Assembly (NCBI RefSeq): GCF_905371695.1
Contig: NZ_CAJPMA010000020.1
Location: 1-21,648, forward strand
Length of the DNA: 21,648 nucleotides
Source: an uncultured Campylobacter sp.
GTDB lineage: Bacteria; Campylobacterota; Campylobacteria; Campylobacterales; Campylobacteraceae
Direction of reading: 5' to 3'
Positions 1 to 7,566 of the stretch are shown here, in pieces. How positions within the stretch are numbered: position 1 is the first letter of the stretch; the number at the start of each line of letters is the position of its first letter. A program made the position numbers and the translations under genes. The notes beneath the pieces are model-generated. The model was not told where the DNA came from. It searched no databases and worked only from the letters and a program-made list of their open reading frames with translations.

Positions 1-2013
1 TCATCGTTTTATTTGCCAATTTTTACGCCTTTCATAGAGTTTACTAACCAGCGCGATGCGGTTTTTTCTTATTTTCTCATCCTCGGCGTTTATCATTACG
101 TTATCAAAAAATTTATCTATCGCCTCTTTTAGCCCGAATAGCTCGTTAAGCCTAGTTTTAAAATCGCTATCTTTCTTCGTAGCGGCGCTAAATTTTTCGT
201 ATAGCTCGCGCTCGGAAGCGTCCTTAAATAGCGACTCGTCGATCTCGCCCGCGCTTTGCTCTTTTACGATATTAGCAAGTCTCTTAAACGTCGAGAAATT
301 TTCCTTAAACTGCGGCGCGGCAACTACTTCGCTCATTGCCTTAATCGCCTCGCAAAGCCCTAAAATTTCGCGCCTACCGCTATTTATGCATGCTTTTACG
401 ATTGATGGATTAACGTCGAAAAACGTATAAATTCGCTCGATTATAAACGCTTCAAGTGCGCTTATATCAAAGCTTTTATAGCCGCTCGCAAGCGCCCCCA
501 GTACCTCTTTAACGTCGAATTTTAGTCCGTGTGCGAGGGCGATTTTTATCACGCCGTTCGCCGCGCGGCGGAGCGCATACGGATCTTTCGTACCGCTCGG
601 GATTTTGCCGACGCTAAATAGTCCCATTAGCGTATCGAGTTTATTTGCCAGCGCCACTACCGCGCTAAATACGTTAGACGGGCAAGCCGCATCCTCGCCG
701 TTGGGTAGATATTGCTCGCGGATCGCCGTTACGACCGCCTCGCTCTCGCCGCGCGCATGCGCGTAATATGCGCCCATCGTGCCTTGCAGCTCGGTAAATT
801 CATAAACCATCTGCGTAGTAAGATCGGCTTTCGAGAGCATTATCGCGCGCTCTATCAGCGCCTCGTAGCCCTCTCCCGCTTGCGCTTTAAGCTCGCTCGC
901 GTAAAGCCTTGCCAGCACGCGCGCTACCGCCGCTTCGCGAAGTTCTTTTTCGTATAGGCTGCCGAGCTCCTTTAAGTAAATAATGTTTTTAAGTTTTTCG
1001 GGACCGAACTCGGCTTTAAGGTCGCTTCGCCAGAAAAACATCGCGTCGCTAAGCCTTGCGCGAAGTACCTTTTCGTTGCCTTTAATAATTAGCGCGTAAT
1101 CGCGCGTAATCGCATTTGAGACGACCACGAACGCGTTATTTAGCTTACCGTCTTTAAAAACCGGAAAATAACGCTGATTTTCCTTCATCGACGTAATAAT
1201 TACCTCGCTAGGTACTTCTAAAAATTCTTCCTCGAATTTGCCCAAAAGAGCCGTCGGATACTCGGTGATCGCGACGACTTCGTTTAGTAGATCCTCGTCT
1301 ATCTCGATGCTTACGCCGTTTGCGGCTTCTATTTGCTTAAATTCGCTCAAAATTTTAGCGCGTCTTGCGTCCGCGTCTAAAATCACGCCGATTTTATCCA
1401 TAGCGCTAAAATAATCTCGCGCGCTAGGCACGGCGAATTTCTCGTAACTAACGCTTCTGTGCTGAAAAATATCGTTCGAGCTTTCTATGCCGAATTTGTT
1501 AAATTTTAGCGCTTCGCTTCCTAAAATCGCAAGCAAAGAGCGCACCGGCCTTATAAATTCAAACTCGCCCGTCCCCCATCTCATCGACTTCCCGAAATTT
1601 AGCGAAAGCAAAAATTTCTCTATCATATCGCCGATTACCGCGCGGCTAGGCTCGCCGGCTACGCGCTTTTCATAGTAAAGCACCTCTTTGCCGTCAATCT
1701 CTTTAAATTTTAACTCGTCCTCGCCAATACCGCATTTTGCCGCAAAGCTCGCCGCCGCCTTGCTCCAAACGCCGTCTTTTAGAGCTACGGATTTAGGCGC
1801 GCCTATCATCTCTATCGTCGCGTCGTCTTGTTTTTCGCTAAAATTTTCGTGCCAAAACGTTAGCCTGCGCGGCGTGTAGTAAAATTTAAACTCGCTTTTT
1901 AAGCGATACTCGCAAAGCACGGCTTCCCATTTTGCTCTGATATTTGGCAGCTCTCTTAAAAATGGGATCGCCGGTAGCTCTTCAATGCCGATTTCAATTA
2001 GTAATTCTTTCAT
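1..2013 (-). CDS. glyS: Glycyl-tRNA synthetase beta subunit
   Basis: Beta chain of the bacterial heterotetrameric glycyl-tRNA synthetase, which charges tRNA-Gly in the cytoplasm together with the alpha chain GlyQ. The 670-residue product begins with the typical MKELLIEIGIEELPA block and carries the family's long helical body and a C-terminal anticodon-binding-like part, with the usual length for the family (C. jejuni GlyS is similar from memory). The stop TGA lies exactly at the window edge (bases 3-1), so the gene is complete. The start ATG overlaps the stop of the upstream 45-residue micropeptide gene (shared bases 2011-2012), and a GAG-rich stretch precedes it, so translation is probably coupled. 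It is the last visible gene of the minus-strand operon. glyQ is not in the window. Identity is secure. Confidence 0.95.
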   Translation of the reverse strand: MKELLIEIGIEELPAIPFLRELPNIRAKWEAVLCEYRLKSEFKFYYTPRRLTFWHENFSEKQDDATIEMIGAPKSVALKDGVWSKAAASFAAKCGIGEDELKFKEIDGKEVLYYEKRVAGEPSRAVIGDMIEKFLLSLNFGKSMRWGTGEFEFIRPVRSLLAILGSEALKFNKFGIESSNDIFQHRSVSYEKFAVPSARDYFSAMDKIGVILDADARRAKILSEFKQIEAANGVSIEIDEDLLNEVVAITEYPTALLGKFEEEFLEVPSEVIITSMKENQRYFPVFKDGKLNNAFVVVSNAITRDYALIIKGNEKVLRARLSDAMFFWRSDLKAEFGPEKLKNIIYLKELGSLYEKELREAAVARVLARLYASELKAQAGEGYEALIERAIMLSKADLTTQMVYEFTELQGTMGAYYAHARGESEAVVTAIREQYLPNGEDAACPSNVFSAVVALANKLDTLMGLFSVGKIPSGTKDPYALRRAANGVIKIALAHGLKFDVKEVLGALASGYKSFDISALEAFIIERIYTFFDVNPSIVKACINSGRREILGLCEAIKAMSEVVAAPQFKENFSTFKRLANIVKEQSAGEIDESLFKDASERELYEKFSAATKKDSDFKTRLNELFGLKEAIDKFFDNVMINAEDEKIRKNRIALVSKLYERRKNWQIKR

Positions 2014-2147
2014 TTTTTACTCTCTTTTTTTGAATTTTTCATCGCTCTTTTCCTCTCTCTTTCTTGCGTTTGCAGCGCTACTCCGCGCAGCATAAAAACT
2101 AAAAATAACGCAAACGCGCCGATCATTAAAATATCTAAAATTTTCAT
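2010..2147 (-). CDS. 45-residue single-pass membrane micropeptide
   Basis: A short open frame fills the gap between the nuclease gene and glyS. It starts MKILDILMIG, has one hydrophobic segment (about residues 4-24) and ends in a strongly basic and polar tail rich in Lys, Arg and Glu. Its ATG (2147-2145) overlaps the upstream stop as ATGA, and its TGA (2012-2010) overlaps the glyS ATG. Such exact fit on both sides argues for a real, translationally coupled gene. The topology predicted from charge is N-terminus out or in the membrane with a basic tail in the cytoplasm. I do not recognise a family and assign no function. It could instead be a spacer that carries ribosomes on to glyS. Confidence 0.6.
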   Translation of the reverse strand: MKILDILMIGAFALFLVFMLRGVALQTQERERKRAMKNSKKESKK

Positions 2148-3601
2148 TTTCGCTCGATATAAAGCTGTTTTTCGCCTTTGTAGCTCTTAACGAGCGCGCC
2201 CGAAAAGCTTACGTTTTTAGTATCGTAAATGCGCCCACTCGGGCTATAAACGCGAATTTTTCCTTGCGGCGAGATCAAATACCCGCTTTTTACTTCGCCG
2301 AAAATTTCATCGATTACGTCGCCGTCTCTGGCTTCGCTTAGTCGGTTTGCGCTTAGCATAAAAGCGCCGGGTTCTACGACGTCCCGAATTTGCCTTATCT
2401 CGTAGCTTGCTACTTCAAGCGCGTCTTTGTAAATTTTGGTTTTAGTTACTAAAACGTCTAGCATCTGCCCTAGCGCTAGCTTATTTTGCGGGTCGAATAC
2501 GTAAATTCCGCGGTGATTGCTCGCTAATACGAAGCCGTTTTTATCCTTGTAAACCACCACCGCGCGGTTTAGAAAAAAAGGCGTTTTTTGAGGCGCGGCA
2601 AAGATATCGTCCACGCTTGCGGGACTATACTCGCTACCGCTTGCGGGCGCTTGTTTTACGTCTTCTTGCGGCGCGTCGTTATCACCTTTTACGCCGAAAA
2701 TTTTCTTAAATAAAGATACGTCCTCTCGCGCCGGCTCGGTAGAGAGCTTAAATTTTAGCGCAAAATGATCCGAGTACGCGCTTTTGCCGTTTTCTAGCCT
2801 ATTTTTGCCCTCGCTATCAAGCATAAATTTAGGTTTAAATACCTCGAAACTACCTTTAACGTAGCTCATCCCGGCGCCGTCTGCGACGAAAAATTCGGGC
2901 GCTAGCAAGACGTGGTCGATCGCGCTTTTTTTGTTTCCGACCTGATGAGAATAGCGCTCGCTAGCTTCTAAAAATTCCCATAAATCGACGAAACCGCCCG
3001 TTTCTATAATCTTATTTAGTAACGAACGCGAGCCGTAGGGCGTATTAAAATCGCCCAAAACCACGGCGTTTTTCACGTCTCTAATCGCCGCTCTTAACGT
3101 ACGTTCGGCCTTTTTTTGTTTGGCGACGCCGTTTTTATACGCCGGAAAATGATTAACGAAAACGCTAAAATTTTTGCCTTCCGTCTCAAAATCTACTCGT
3201 AAAATATTACGCGTTTTGACGTTAGAAACGACGAAATTTTGCGTATACGTCGGGCGAATCTTAGAGATTAGTCCAAGTCCTACGGGCGCGTCTTTTCCGC
3301 CGCTAAACACGACGTATTTATACTGCGTGCCGCTAGCTAGCTCTTTTAAGACGCTTTCGTTTTCTATCTCTTGAAGCGCGATAATATCGGTATTTAGCGC
3401 CAAAATCGCCTCTTTTACGCGCGAAATTTTAGCGCTCGCCGCCGCACAATCCCACTCACCGCCGCCTACTCTAAAATCGTCGTATTCGCTGCCGTCGTTT
3501 TTACAGTCGAACAAATTTTCGACGTTATAAGTAGCGATCTCTACTTGCGCGCTAAAAACCGCCGTTACGAATAAAAAAACCAGCGCCGTTACGCGTCTCA
3601 A
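2144..3601 (-). CDS. Secreted endonuclease/exonuclease/phosphatase-family protein
   Basis: The 485-residue product has a signal peptide (residues 1-18, ending AVFSA) followed by an endonuclease/exonuclease/phosphatase (EEP, DNase I-like) domain at about 20-286. Visible catalytic positions are N26 (TYNVEN), E78 (LQEIEN), H151 (NHFPAY), D184 and N186 (GDFNTP), D229 and H230 (AIDH), and D278 and H279 (YSDHF). The set looks complete, so a metal-dependent phosphodiesterase, probably a nuclease, acting in the periplasm or outside is likely. The substrate cannot be read from the sequence. About 200 more residues follow: a Pro, Ala and Asp linker, then a beta-rich part with OB-fold-like character that I cannot name. 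The start overlaps the trmL stop by four bases (ATGA). The setting among tRNA genes does not explain a secreted nuclease. Nutrient scavenging or degradation of foreign DNA are inferences only. Confidence 0.8.
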   Translation of the reverse strand: MRRVTALVFLFVTAVFSAQVEIATYNVENLFDCKNDGSEYDDFRVGGGEWDCAAASAKISRVKEAILALNTDIIALQEIENESVLKELASGTQYKYVVFSGGKDAPVGLGLISKIRPTYTQNFVVSNVKTRNILRVDFETEGKNFSVFVNHFPAYKNGVAKQKKAERTLRAAIRDVKNAVVLGDFNTPYGSRSLLNKIIETGGFVDLWEFLEASERYSHQVGNKKSAIDHVLLAPEFFVADGAGMSYVKGSFEVFKPKFMLDSEGKNRLENGKSAYSDHFALKFKLSTEPAREDVSLFKKIFGVKGDNDAPQEDVKQAPASGSEYSPASVDDIFAAPQKTPFFLNRAVVVYKDKNGFVLASNHRGIYVFDPQNKLALGQMLDVLVTKTKIYKDALEVASYEIRQIRDVVEPGAFMLSANRLSEARDGDVIDEIFGEVKSGYLISPQGKIRVYSPSGRIYDTKNVSFSGALVKSYKGEKQLYIERK

Positions 3602-4077
3602 ATTTCTCCCCTAAAATCAAATTTTTCGATATTTTGACGGATCGCCTCATAGGCTACAATACCCGCGCTCATCGCCAAATTTAGGCTTCTACCGCGTTTA
3701 CCCATAGGAATGGTTATCATATTTTTTTCATTTAGCCTCATTAGCTCTTGCGGCAGTCCCGTGCTTTCGCCGCCGAAAAATATAAAATCGCCCGCCCTAA
3801 ATTCCGCTTCGTAATAAAGCCTGTTCGTTTTCGTCGTAGCAAAGAAAAACCGCTCTTTATAAGCTATGTTGCTAGCTAAAAAATCGTCCAAGCTCTCCCA
3901 AATAACGGGATTGAGCGCTTTCCAGTAATCAAGCCCCGCGCGGCGCACCGCCTTTTCGTCAAGAGAAAAAACGGTCGGTTTTACGATGTGAAGCGTAAGA
4001 TTAGCATTTACGCACATTCTGCCGATTGCGCCAGTATTTTGCGGGATTTGCGGGCTTACGAGAACGATATTAAACAT
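3598..4077 (-). CDS. trmL: tRNA (cytidine(34)-2'-O)-methyltransferase, SPOUT family
   Basis: Methylates the ribose 2'-OH of the wobble nucleotide 34 in certain tRNA-Leu species, using S-adenosylmethionine. The 159-residue length matches TrmL (E. coli has 157). The start MFNIVLVSPQIPQNTGAIGR is the family N-terminal block. The SPOUT trefoil-knot motifs are present: FGGESTGLP at about 101-109, then IPM at 123-125 and SLNLAMSAGIVAYE at 131-144, which form the SAM pocket. A weak AGGA lies about a dozen bases before the start. It sits 26 bases after cca and overlaps the nuclease gene by four bases, so it is part of the tRNA-maturation section of the operon. The family also contains TrmH-like enzymes, but size and motifs favour TrmL. 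Confidence 0.92.
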   Translation of the reverse strand: MFNIVLVSPQIPQNTGAIGRMCVNANLTLHIVKPTVFSLDEKAVRRAGLDYWKALNPVIWESLDDFLASNIAYKERFFFATTKTNRLYYEAEFRAGDFIFFGGESTGLPQELMRLNEKNMITIPMGKRGRSLNLAMSAGIVAYEAIRQNIEKFDFRGEI

Positions 4078-4103
4078 TAAAGCGGGAGTTCCTAATCTAT
4101 AAA

Positions 4104-5264
4104 TTAAGGCTTGATTTTACCTGAATTCGGCTTAAATTTACGCGCTGCCGAGCGCGTTTTTAAAAATTCCTCAATCGCCGCGTTTTGACGAGCGCGTATC
4201 TGCTGGCCTATCGCCGCGCCCGTAAATCCTTGCGCCAAAATTTCGCTCACGCTAATCGCGGGAGAAAATTTTCGTTCGTAAATATTAAGCTCTTTCGCCG
4301 CTTTTATCCTACCTTCGTTATAGCATCCCAGCCATGAATTTAACGGCATTTCAAGCGAAATTTCAAGCAGTCGCCTAAGGCTAGGCTCGCCCGCGCAAAC
4401 GGGCTGCTTTTTAACGGATAAGAAGCTTTTAGGCAAAGCCAGATCGAAAACTATCTTATCTACGTTCGCGCCGAATTTTTGAGCCGCCAAATACAAAAAC
4501 AGCCGCTCGTCCGCTATAAATTTTCGCGCATTTTTAAGCTCTTGCTTAAAATTTTTAAGCTCTTGCTCGCTTAAATCTAAACCGAAAAACCGCTTTAAAA
4601 GCCCAAGCTCGTAAAGATACTCCGCCCCGACGTCAAGGTGCGGCGCGTGCATAAATTTTACTAGCTCCGCAGCTATTCTGTCGCGGCTTAAAAAGCTAAG
4701 ATTTAGCGTTTTCATAAGCTCGATCGTCTGCGGTGCGATCGCGAAATTTAGCCTTGCCGCAAACTGAATTCCGCGCAAAACGCGAAGCGCATCCTCACAA
4801 AATTTCTCATTATCTACGTGGCGCAAAACGCTAAGCGCTATATCCCGTTCCCCGCCCCAGCAATCAACGAGCGAACCGTTAAAAATATTTATCATCATCG
4901 CGTTAATCGTAAAATCCCGCCTCATCGACGCTTCGCGCTCGTCGTTGCAGTATTTTACGCTAAAATCTCGGTGGCGCTCGCCGGTTTTACTCTCTATCCT
5001 AGGAAGCCCTAGGTCGAAATTTTTAAATTTATAAATAAAGTAGCTTTTTCCGACGCAGTTTGCGCCGATTTTTTGCATTAAGGCGTCGAAATTTTGAGGG
5101 GAGACGTCGTAAATTTCGACGTCGTAGTCGCTGCATTCGCGCCCAAGCAGTAAGTCGCGCACGTAGCCGCCGACTAGATAGGCACGTTTCGTATAAGGCG
5201 CAAGTAGCGCCCTAATCTCTTTAAATTCGCTATTTTGACAAATTTTCGAGGCGATTTTCGACAT
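4104..5264 (-). CDS. cca: CCA tRNA nucleotidyltransferase (class II polymerase fold)
   Basis: Adds or repairs the 3' CCA end of tRNAs. The 386-residue product has the nucleotidyltransferase signature: YLVGGYVRDLLLG at about 29-41, the metal-binding acidic pair in SDYDVE (D46, D48), and the RRDFTINAM block characteristic of class II CCA and poly(A) enzymes. A helical tRNA-binding body follows. I chose ATG at 5264. A TTG two codons upstream (5270) is possible, but no good ribosome site supports either. The start lies 35 bases inside the CiaD-like gene. In C. jejuni, as I remember it, cca also directly follows ciaD, so the order is conserved. The enzyme could in principle be an A-adding or CC-adding specialist, or a poly(A) polymerase, but a full CCA enzyme is the simplest reading. 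Confidence 0.9.
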   Translation of the reverse strand: MSKIASKICQNSEFKEIRALLAPYTKRAYLVGGYVRDLLLGRECSDYDVEIYDVSPQNFDALMQKIGANCVGKSYFIYKFKNFDLGLPRIESKTGERHRDFSVKYCNDEREASMRRDFTINAMMINIFNGSLVDCWGGERDIALSVLRHVDNEKFCEDALRVLRGIQFAARLNFAIAPQTIELMKTLNLSFLSRDRIAAELVKFMHAPHLDVGAEYLYELGLLKRFFGLDLSEQELKNFKQELKNARKFIADERLFLYLAAQKFGANVDKIVFDLALPKSFLSVKKQPVCAGEPSLRRLLEISLEMPLNSWLGCYNEGRIKAAKELNIYERKFSPAISVSEILAQGFTGAAIGQQIRARQNAAIEEFLKTRSAARKFKPNSGKIKP

Positions 5265-5700
5265 TTGCAAGCGTAAATTCTAAAAATTTAAGAGTAAGTT
5301 CTAAACGCTCGTCGAGCCTTTGTCTAGGCATCTCGTTTAGCCCCGCGAAAAGCACCTCTATACGCTCGCGCAAATTTTTTAAAAAGGTAGCTTCGGAGCT
5401 GATTATCTCGCCGTTCTCGCCGAATTTTACCGCGCCTTGCGGCGGCTGAGCGGTTATAGCGGCGTCGCTTGGGGCGCCCGGCTTAAAGTCCTCGTCTATT
5501 TTAAGCTCGTCGAACATGCTTAAAATTTCGGCTTTTTCGTCTTTTTTATCCGAAATTTTAGGCTCAATTTCTTCTACTTGCTCTAAAATTTCGCTTTGCG
5601 CCTTAATCTCGTTTTCGCGCGGAGTCGTTAAATTTTCTATCTTTTCAAGCTCGGCGCTCACTTCGTCGATCGCGATTTTAGCGATATCTTCTAGATTCAT
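5230..5700 (-). CDS. ciaD: CiaD-like protein (Campylobacter invasion antigen D family)
   Basis: 156 residues from ATG 5700, which overlaps the upstream TGA as ATGA. An in-frame start five codons earlier is less likely. Three parts are visible: an N-terminal helix MNLEDIAKIAIDEV; a low-complexity acidic and Lys-rich linker (about 25-105); and a conserved-looking amphipathic helical C-terminus (about 108-156) with LRERIEVLFAGL and LELTLKFLEFTLANVENRLE. From memory this matches C. jejuni Cj0788/CiaD at both ends and in position just before cca. CiaD is reported there as an effector exported through the flagellar apparatus that acts on host cells. No cleavable signal peptide is seen, as expected for that route. 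The effector role is not shown for this organism. The family name rests on recalled similarity and synteny, and the linker is not alignable by eye. Confidence 0.65.
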   Translation of the reverse strand: MNLEDIAKIAIDEVSAELEKIENLTTPRENEIKAQSEILEQVEEIEPKISDKKDEKAEILSMFDELKIDEDFKPGAPSDAAITAQPPQGAVKFGENGEIISSEATFLKNLRERIEVLFAGLNEMPRQRLDERLELTLKFLEFTLANVENRLENLSK

Positions 5701-5942
5701 AACTTCACCAACCATCTTTTAAATTCCACGACCTCTTGCGGCGTGCTCATGTTTATGAAAAATTCCTTCATCTGCTCGTTTTGCGCCGCGCGCGGCTTTC
5801 TAAGCCCGCTAAGCCGTCTAATCGCCGCTAGCGCGTCCTTGTTCGCGGGATCGCTTTTTAGGATATTTTTATACACTTCCAACGCGTCGTCCATAAGCCC
5901 TTGCGACTCGCAGATTAGCGCTTCGGTAACCGTATTTCTCAT
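5697..5942 (-). CDS. Small TPR-like protein, Cj0787 position
   Basis: 81 residues, starting MRNTVTEALICESQG at ATG 5942, which shares one base with the leuB stop (TAATG). A longer frame reaches 5990, but its first 16 residues lie inside leuB and look like shadow sequence. Residues about 3-43 read as one tetratricopeptide-like helix pair (small residues at TPR spacing, then LEVYKNILKSDPANKDAL), followed by a basic linker and a C-terminal helix ending VVEFKRWLVKL. It is followed with a four-base overlap by the CiaD-like gene. C. jejuni has a small gene (Cj0787) in the same place as far as I recall. A single TPR suggests a protein-protein contact role, possibly as a partner or chaperone for the next gene product. 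That is inference. Confidence 0.65.
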   Translation of the reverse strand: MRNTVTEALICESQGLMDDALEVYKNILKSDPANKDALAAIRRLSGLRKPRAAQNEQMKEFFINMSTPQEVVEFKRWLVKL

Positions 5943-7006
5943 TATTTTATAAATCCCGCGATCGCATCGCCCATCTCGCCCGTCGTGCATAGCTCTTTGG
6001 CTCCGTAAGCGGCTATATCTTTCGTGCGGTATCCTTGCGCTAACGCCTCTTTAACCGCGGATTCGATCGCTTGCGCCGCGCCGTCCTCGTTTAGCGCGTA
6101 CCTAAGCATCATCGCCGCGCTTAAAATCGTAGCGACCGGATTTGCGATGCCCTGCCCCGCGATGTCGGGTGCGCTGCCGTGTATAGGCTCGTAAATTCCT
6201 ACTTTGCCGCCGATACTAGCGCTTGGAAGCATTCCGATAGAGCCTACGACCATGGCAGCCTCGTCGCTTAAAATATCGCCGAATAAATTTTCGGTTAAGA
6301 TTACGTCAAATTGCGCGGGATTTCGCACGAGCTGCATCGCGGCGTTATCGACGTACATAAACTCTAATTTTACGCTAGGATAGCCTTTGGCTACTTCGCT
6401 AACGACCTCGCGCCAAAGTTGGCTCGTTTCTAGCACGTTCGCCTTATCGACCATGCAAACTCTTTTTTTGCGTTTCATCGCCGCTTCAAAACCGATCTTT
6501 GCTATACGCTCGATCTCGGCGCGAGTGTAGGTCATAGTGTTAAACGCGTCGTTTTCGCGTTTTTCGCGCGGCTGCCCGAAATATATGCCTCCCGTTAATT
6601 CGCGGACCACCAAAATATCGACGTTTTGTAAAATTTCGGGTTTTAGCGTGCTCGCGTCCGCCAGCTCGTCGTAAATCGTCGCAGGACGCAAATTCGCGTA
6701 AGTCTCAAGCCCTTTGCGAAGTTTAAGCAGCCCGCTTTCGGGACGTTTGTCGCGCGGCAAGTTGTCCCATTCGGCTCCGCCTATGGCGCCGAAAAGCACC
6801 GCGTGAGAATTTTGGGCGCTAGCAAGCGTTTCGCTAGGTAGCGGCTCGCCGAATACGTCGTAAGCCGCGCCACCCATAAGCTTATAATCGTAATCTAACG
6901 AAAAGCCGAATTTCTCGCTTACGGCGTCTAGAACCTTAATCGCCTCGTCCACGATCTCGGGTCCGATACCGTCGCCTTTTATTACGCAAATTTTATATCT
7001 TTTCAT
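5942..7006 (-). CDS. leuB: 3-isopropylmalate dehydrogenase
   Basis: Oxidises and decarboxylates 3-isopropylmalate to 2-oxoisocaproate with NAD in leucine synthesis. The 354-residue product has the family start KICVIKGDGIGPEIVDEA. RELTGGIYFGQPR near residue 140 is the substrate-binding loop typical of isopropylmalate rather than isocitrate enzymes. ENLFGDILSDEAAM holds metal-binding aspartates, and GIYEPIHGSAPDIAG is the C-terminal NAD-site block. An AAGGAAT ribosome site precedes ATG 7006. leuD lies nine bases upstream, so the two are co-transcribed. leuA and leuC are absent from the window, so the pathway genes are split. Length and motifs are ordinary, and the identity is secure. Confidence 0.95.
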   Translation of the reverse strand: MKRYKICVIKGDGIGPEIVDEAIKVLDAVSEKFGFSLDYDYKLMGGAAYDVFGEPLPSETLASAQNSHAVLFGAIGGAEWDNLPRDKRPESGLLKLRKGLETYANLRPATIYDELADASTLKPEILQNVDILVVRELTGGIYFGQPREKRENDAFNTMTYTRAEIERIAKIGFEAAMKRKKRVCMVDKANVLETSQLWREVVSEVAKGYPSVKLEFMYVDNAAMQLVRNPAQFDVILTENLFGDILSDEAAMVVGSIGMLPSASIGGKVGIYEPIHGSAPDIAGQGIANPVATILSAAMMLRYALNEDGAAQAIESAVKEALAQGYRTKDIAAYGAKELCTTGEMGDAIAGFIK

Positions 7007-7015
7007 CGCTATTCC

Positions 7016-7498
7016 TTAAATTTTGCTTTTCGAGTATTCTATTAGGCCGCCGGTTTTTAAAAGCTCTTGCATAAAAGGCGGAATCGGATGAAATTTATAC
7101 TCTTTACCGTCGGTTAAATTTTTAATCGTTCCCGCGTCCAGATCGATTTTTAGCTCGTCGCCTTGCGATATCTGCTCGGTATCGTTTATTTCAAGGATTA
7201 AAAGTCCCGTATTAAAGCTATTTCTATAAAAAATCCTAGCAAAGCTCTTAGCCACGACCGCGCCTATGCCCGCGGCTTTTAGCGCCAAAGGAGCGTGCTC
7301 GCGCGAGCTGCCGCAGCCGAAATTTTCGCCCGCTACGATGATATCGCCCGCCGAAATTTTCTTGCTAAATTCAGGATCGGCGTCCTCCATGATATGAGTA
7401 GCTAAAATTTTCTCGTCGGAGGTGTTTAAATAGCGTGCGGCGATAATAATATCCGTATCGATATTATCGCCGAATTTCCATACTTTGCCTTGTTTCAT
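7016..7498 (-). CDS. leuD: 3-isopropylmalate dehydratase small subunit (HacB/archaeal-type LeuD)
   Basis: Small subunit of the LeuCD isomerase that converts 2- to 3-isopropylmalate in leucine synthesis. The 160-residue product is the short 'archaeal/HacB' type, not the roughly 200-residue proteobacterial LeuD. It has WKFGDNIDTDIIIAARYLNT (the YLNT loop at 23-26 is where substrate preference is set in this family) and AGENFGCGSSREHAPLALKA at about 57-75. A good AAAAAGG ribosome site lies before ATG 7498. A likely promoter lies in the 68-base gap behind gmhA. The partner LeuC is not present, and the adjacent gene is leuB. Homoaconitase or citraconate-type activity cannot be excluded from sequence alone, but leuB next door supports leucine synthesis. 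Confidence 0.9.
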   Translation of the reverse strand: MKQGKVWKFGDNIDTDIIIAARYLNTSDEKILATHIMEDADPEFSKKISAGDIIVAGENFGCGSSREHAPLALKAAGIGAVVAKSFARIFYRNSFNTGLLILEINDTEQISQGDELKIDLDAGTIKNLTDGKEYKFHPIPPFMQELLKTGGLIEYSKSKI

Positions 7499-7526
7499 TT
7501 GCTTGCCTTTTTAAAAATTTAAGGCG

Positions 7527-7535
7527 ATTTTATCA
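7527..7535 (-). promoter_or_regulatory. Probable extended -10 promoter of the leuD operon
   Basis: On the minus strand the 68-base gap between gmhA and leuD reads TGATAAAAT, an extended -10 element. It lies about 30 bases before the leuD start in an AT-rich, T-run-rich stretch, as is usual for Campylobacter sigma-70 promoters, which often lack a clear -35. It would give leuD and the genes down to glyS their own transcript. The call is by eye only. Confidence 0.45.
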
Positions 7536-7566
7536 AAACAAAACTAAATAATTTATCAAGTAGCCC

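Noticed and set aside
5943..5990. 16-residue extension of the small TPR-like protein into leuB
   Set aside because: The sequence encodes the certain leuB C-terminus in another frame. The TAATG junction at 5942 is a better start.
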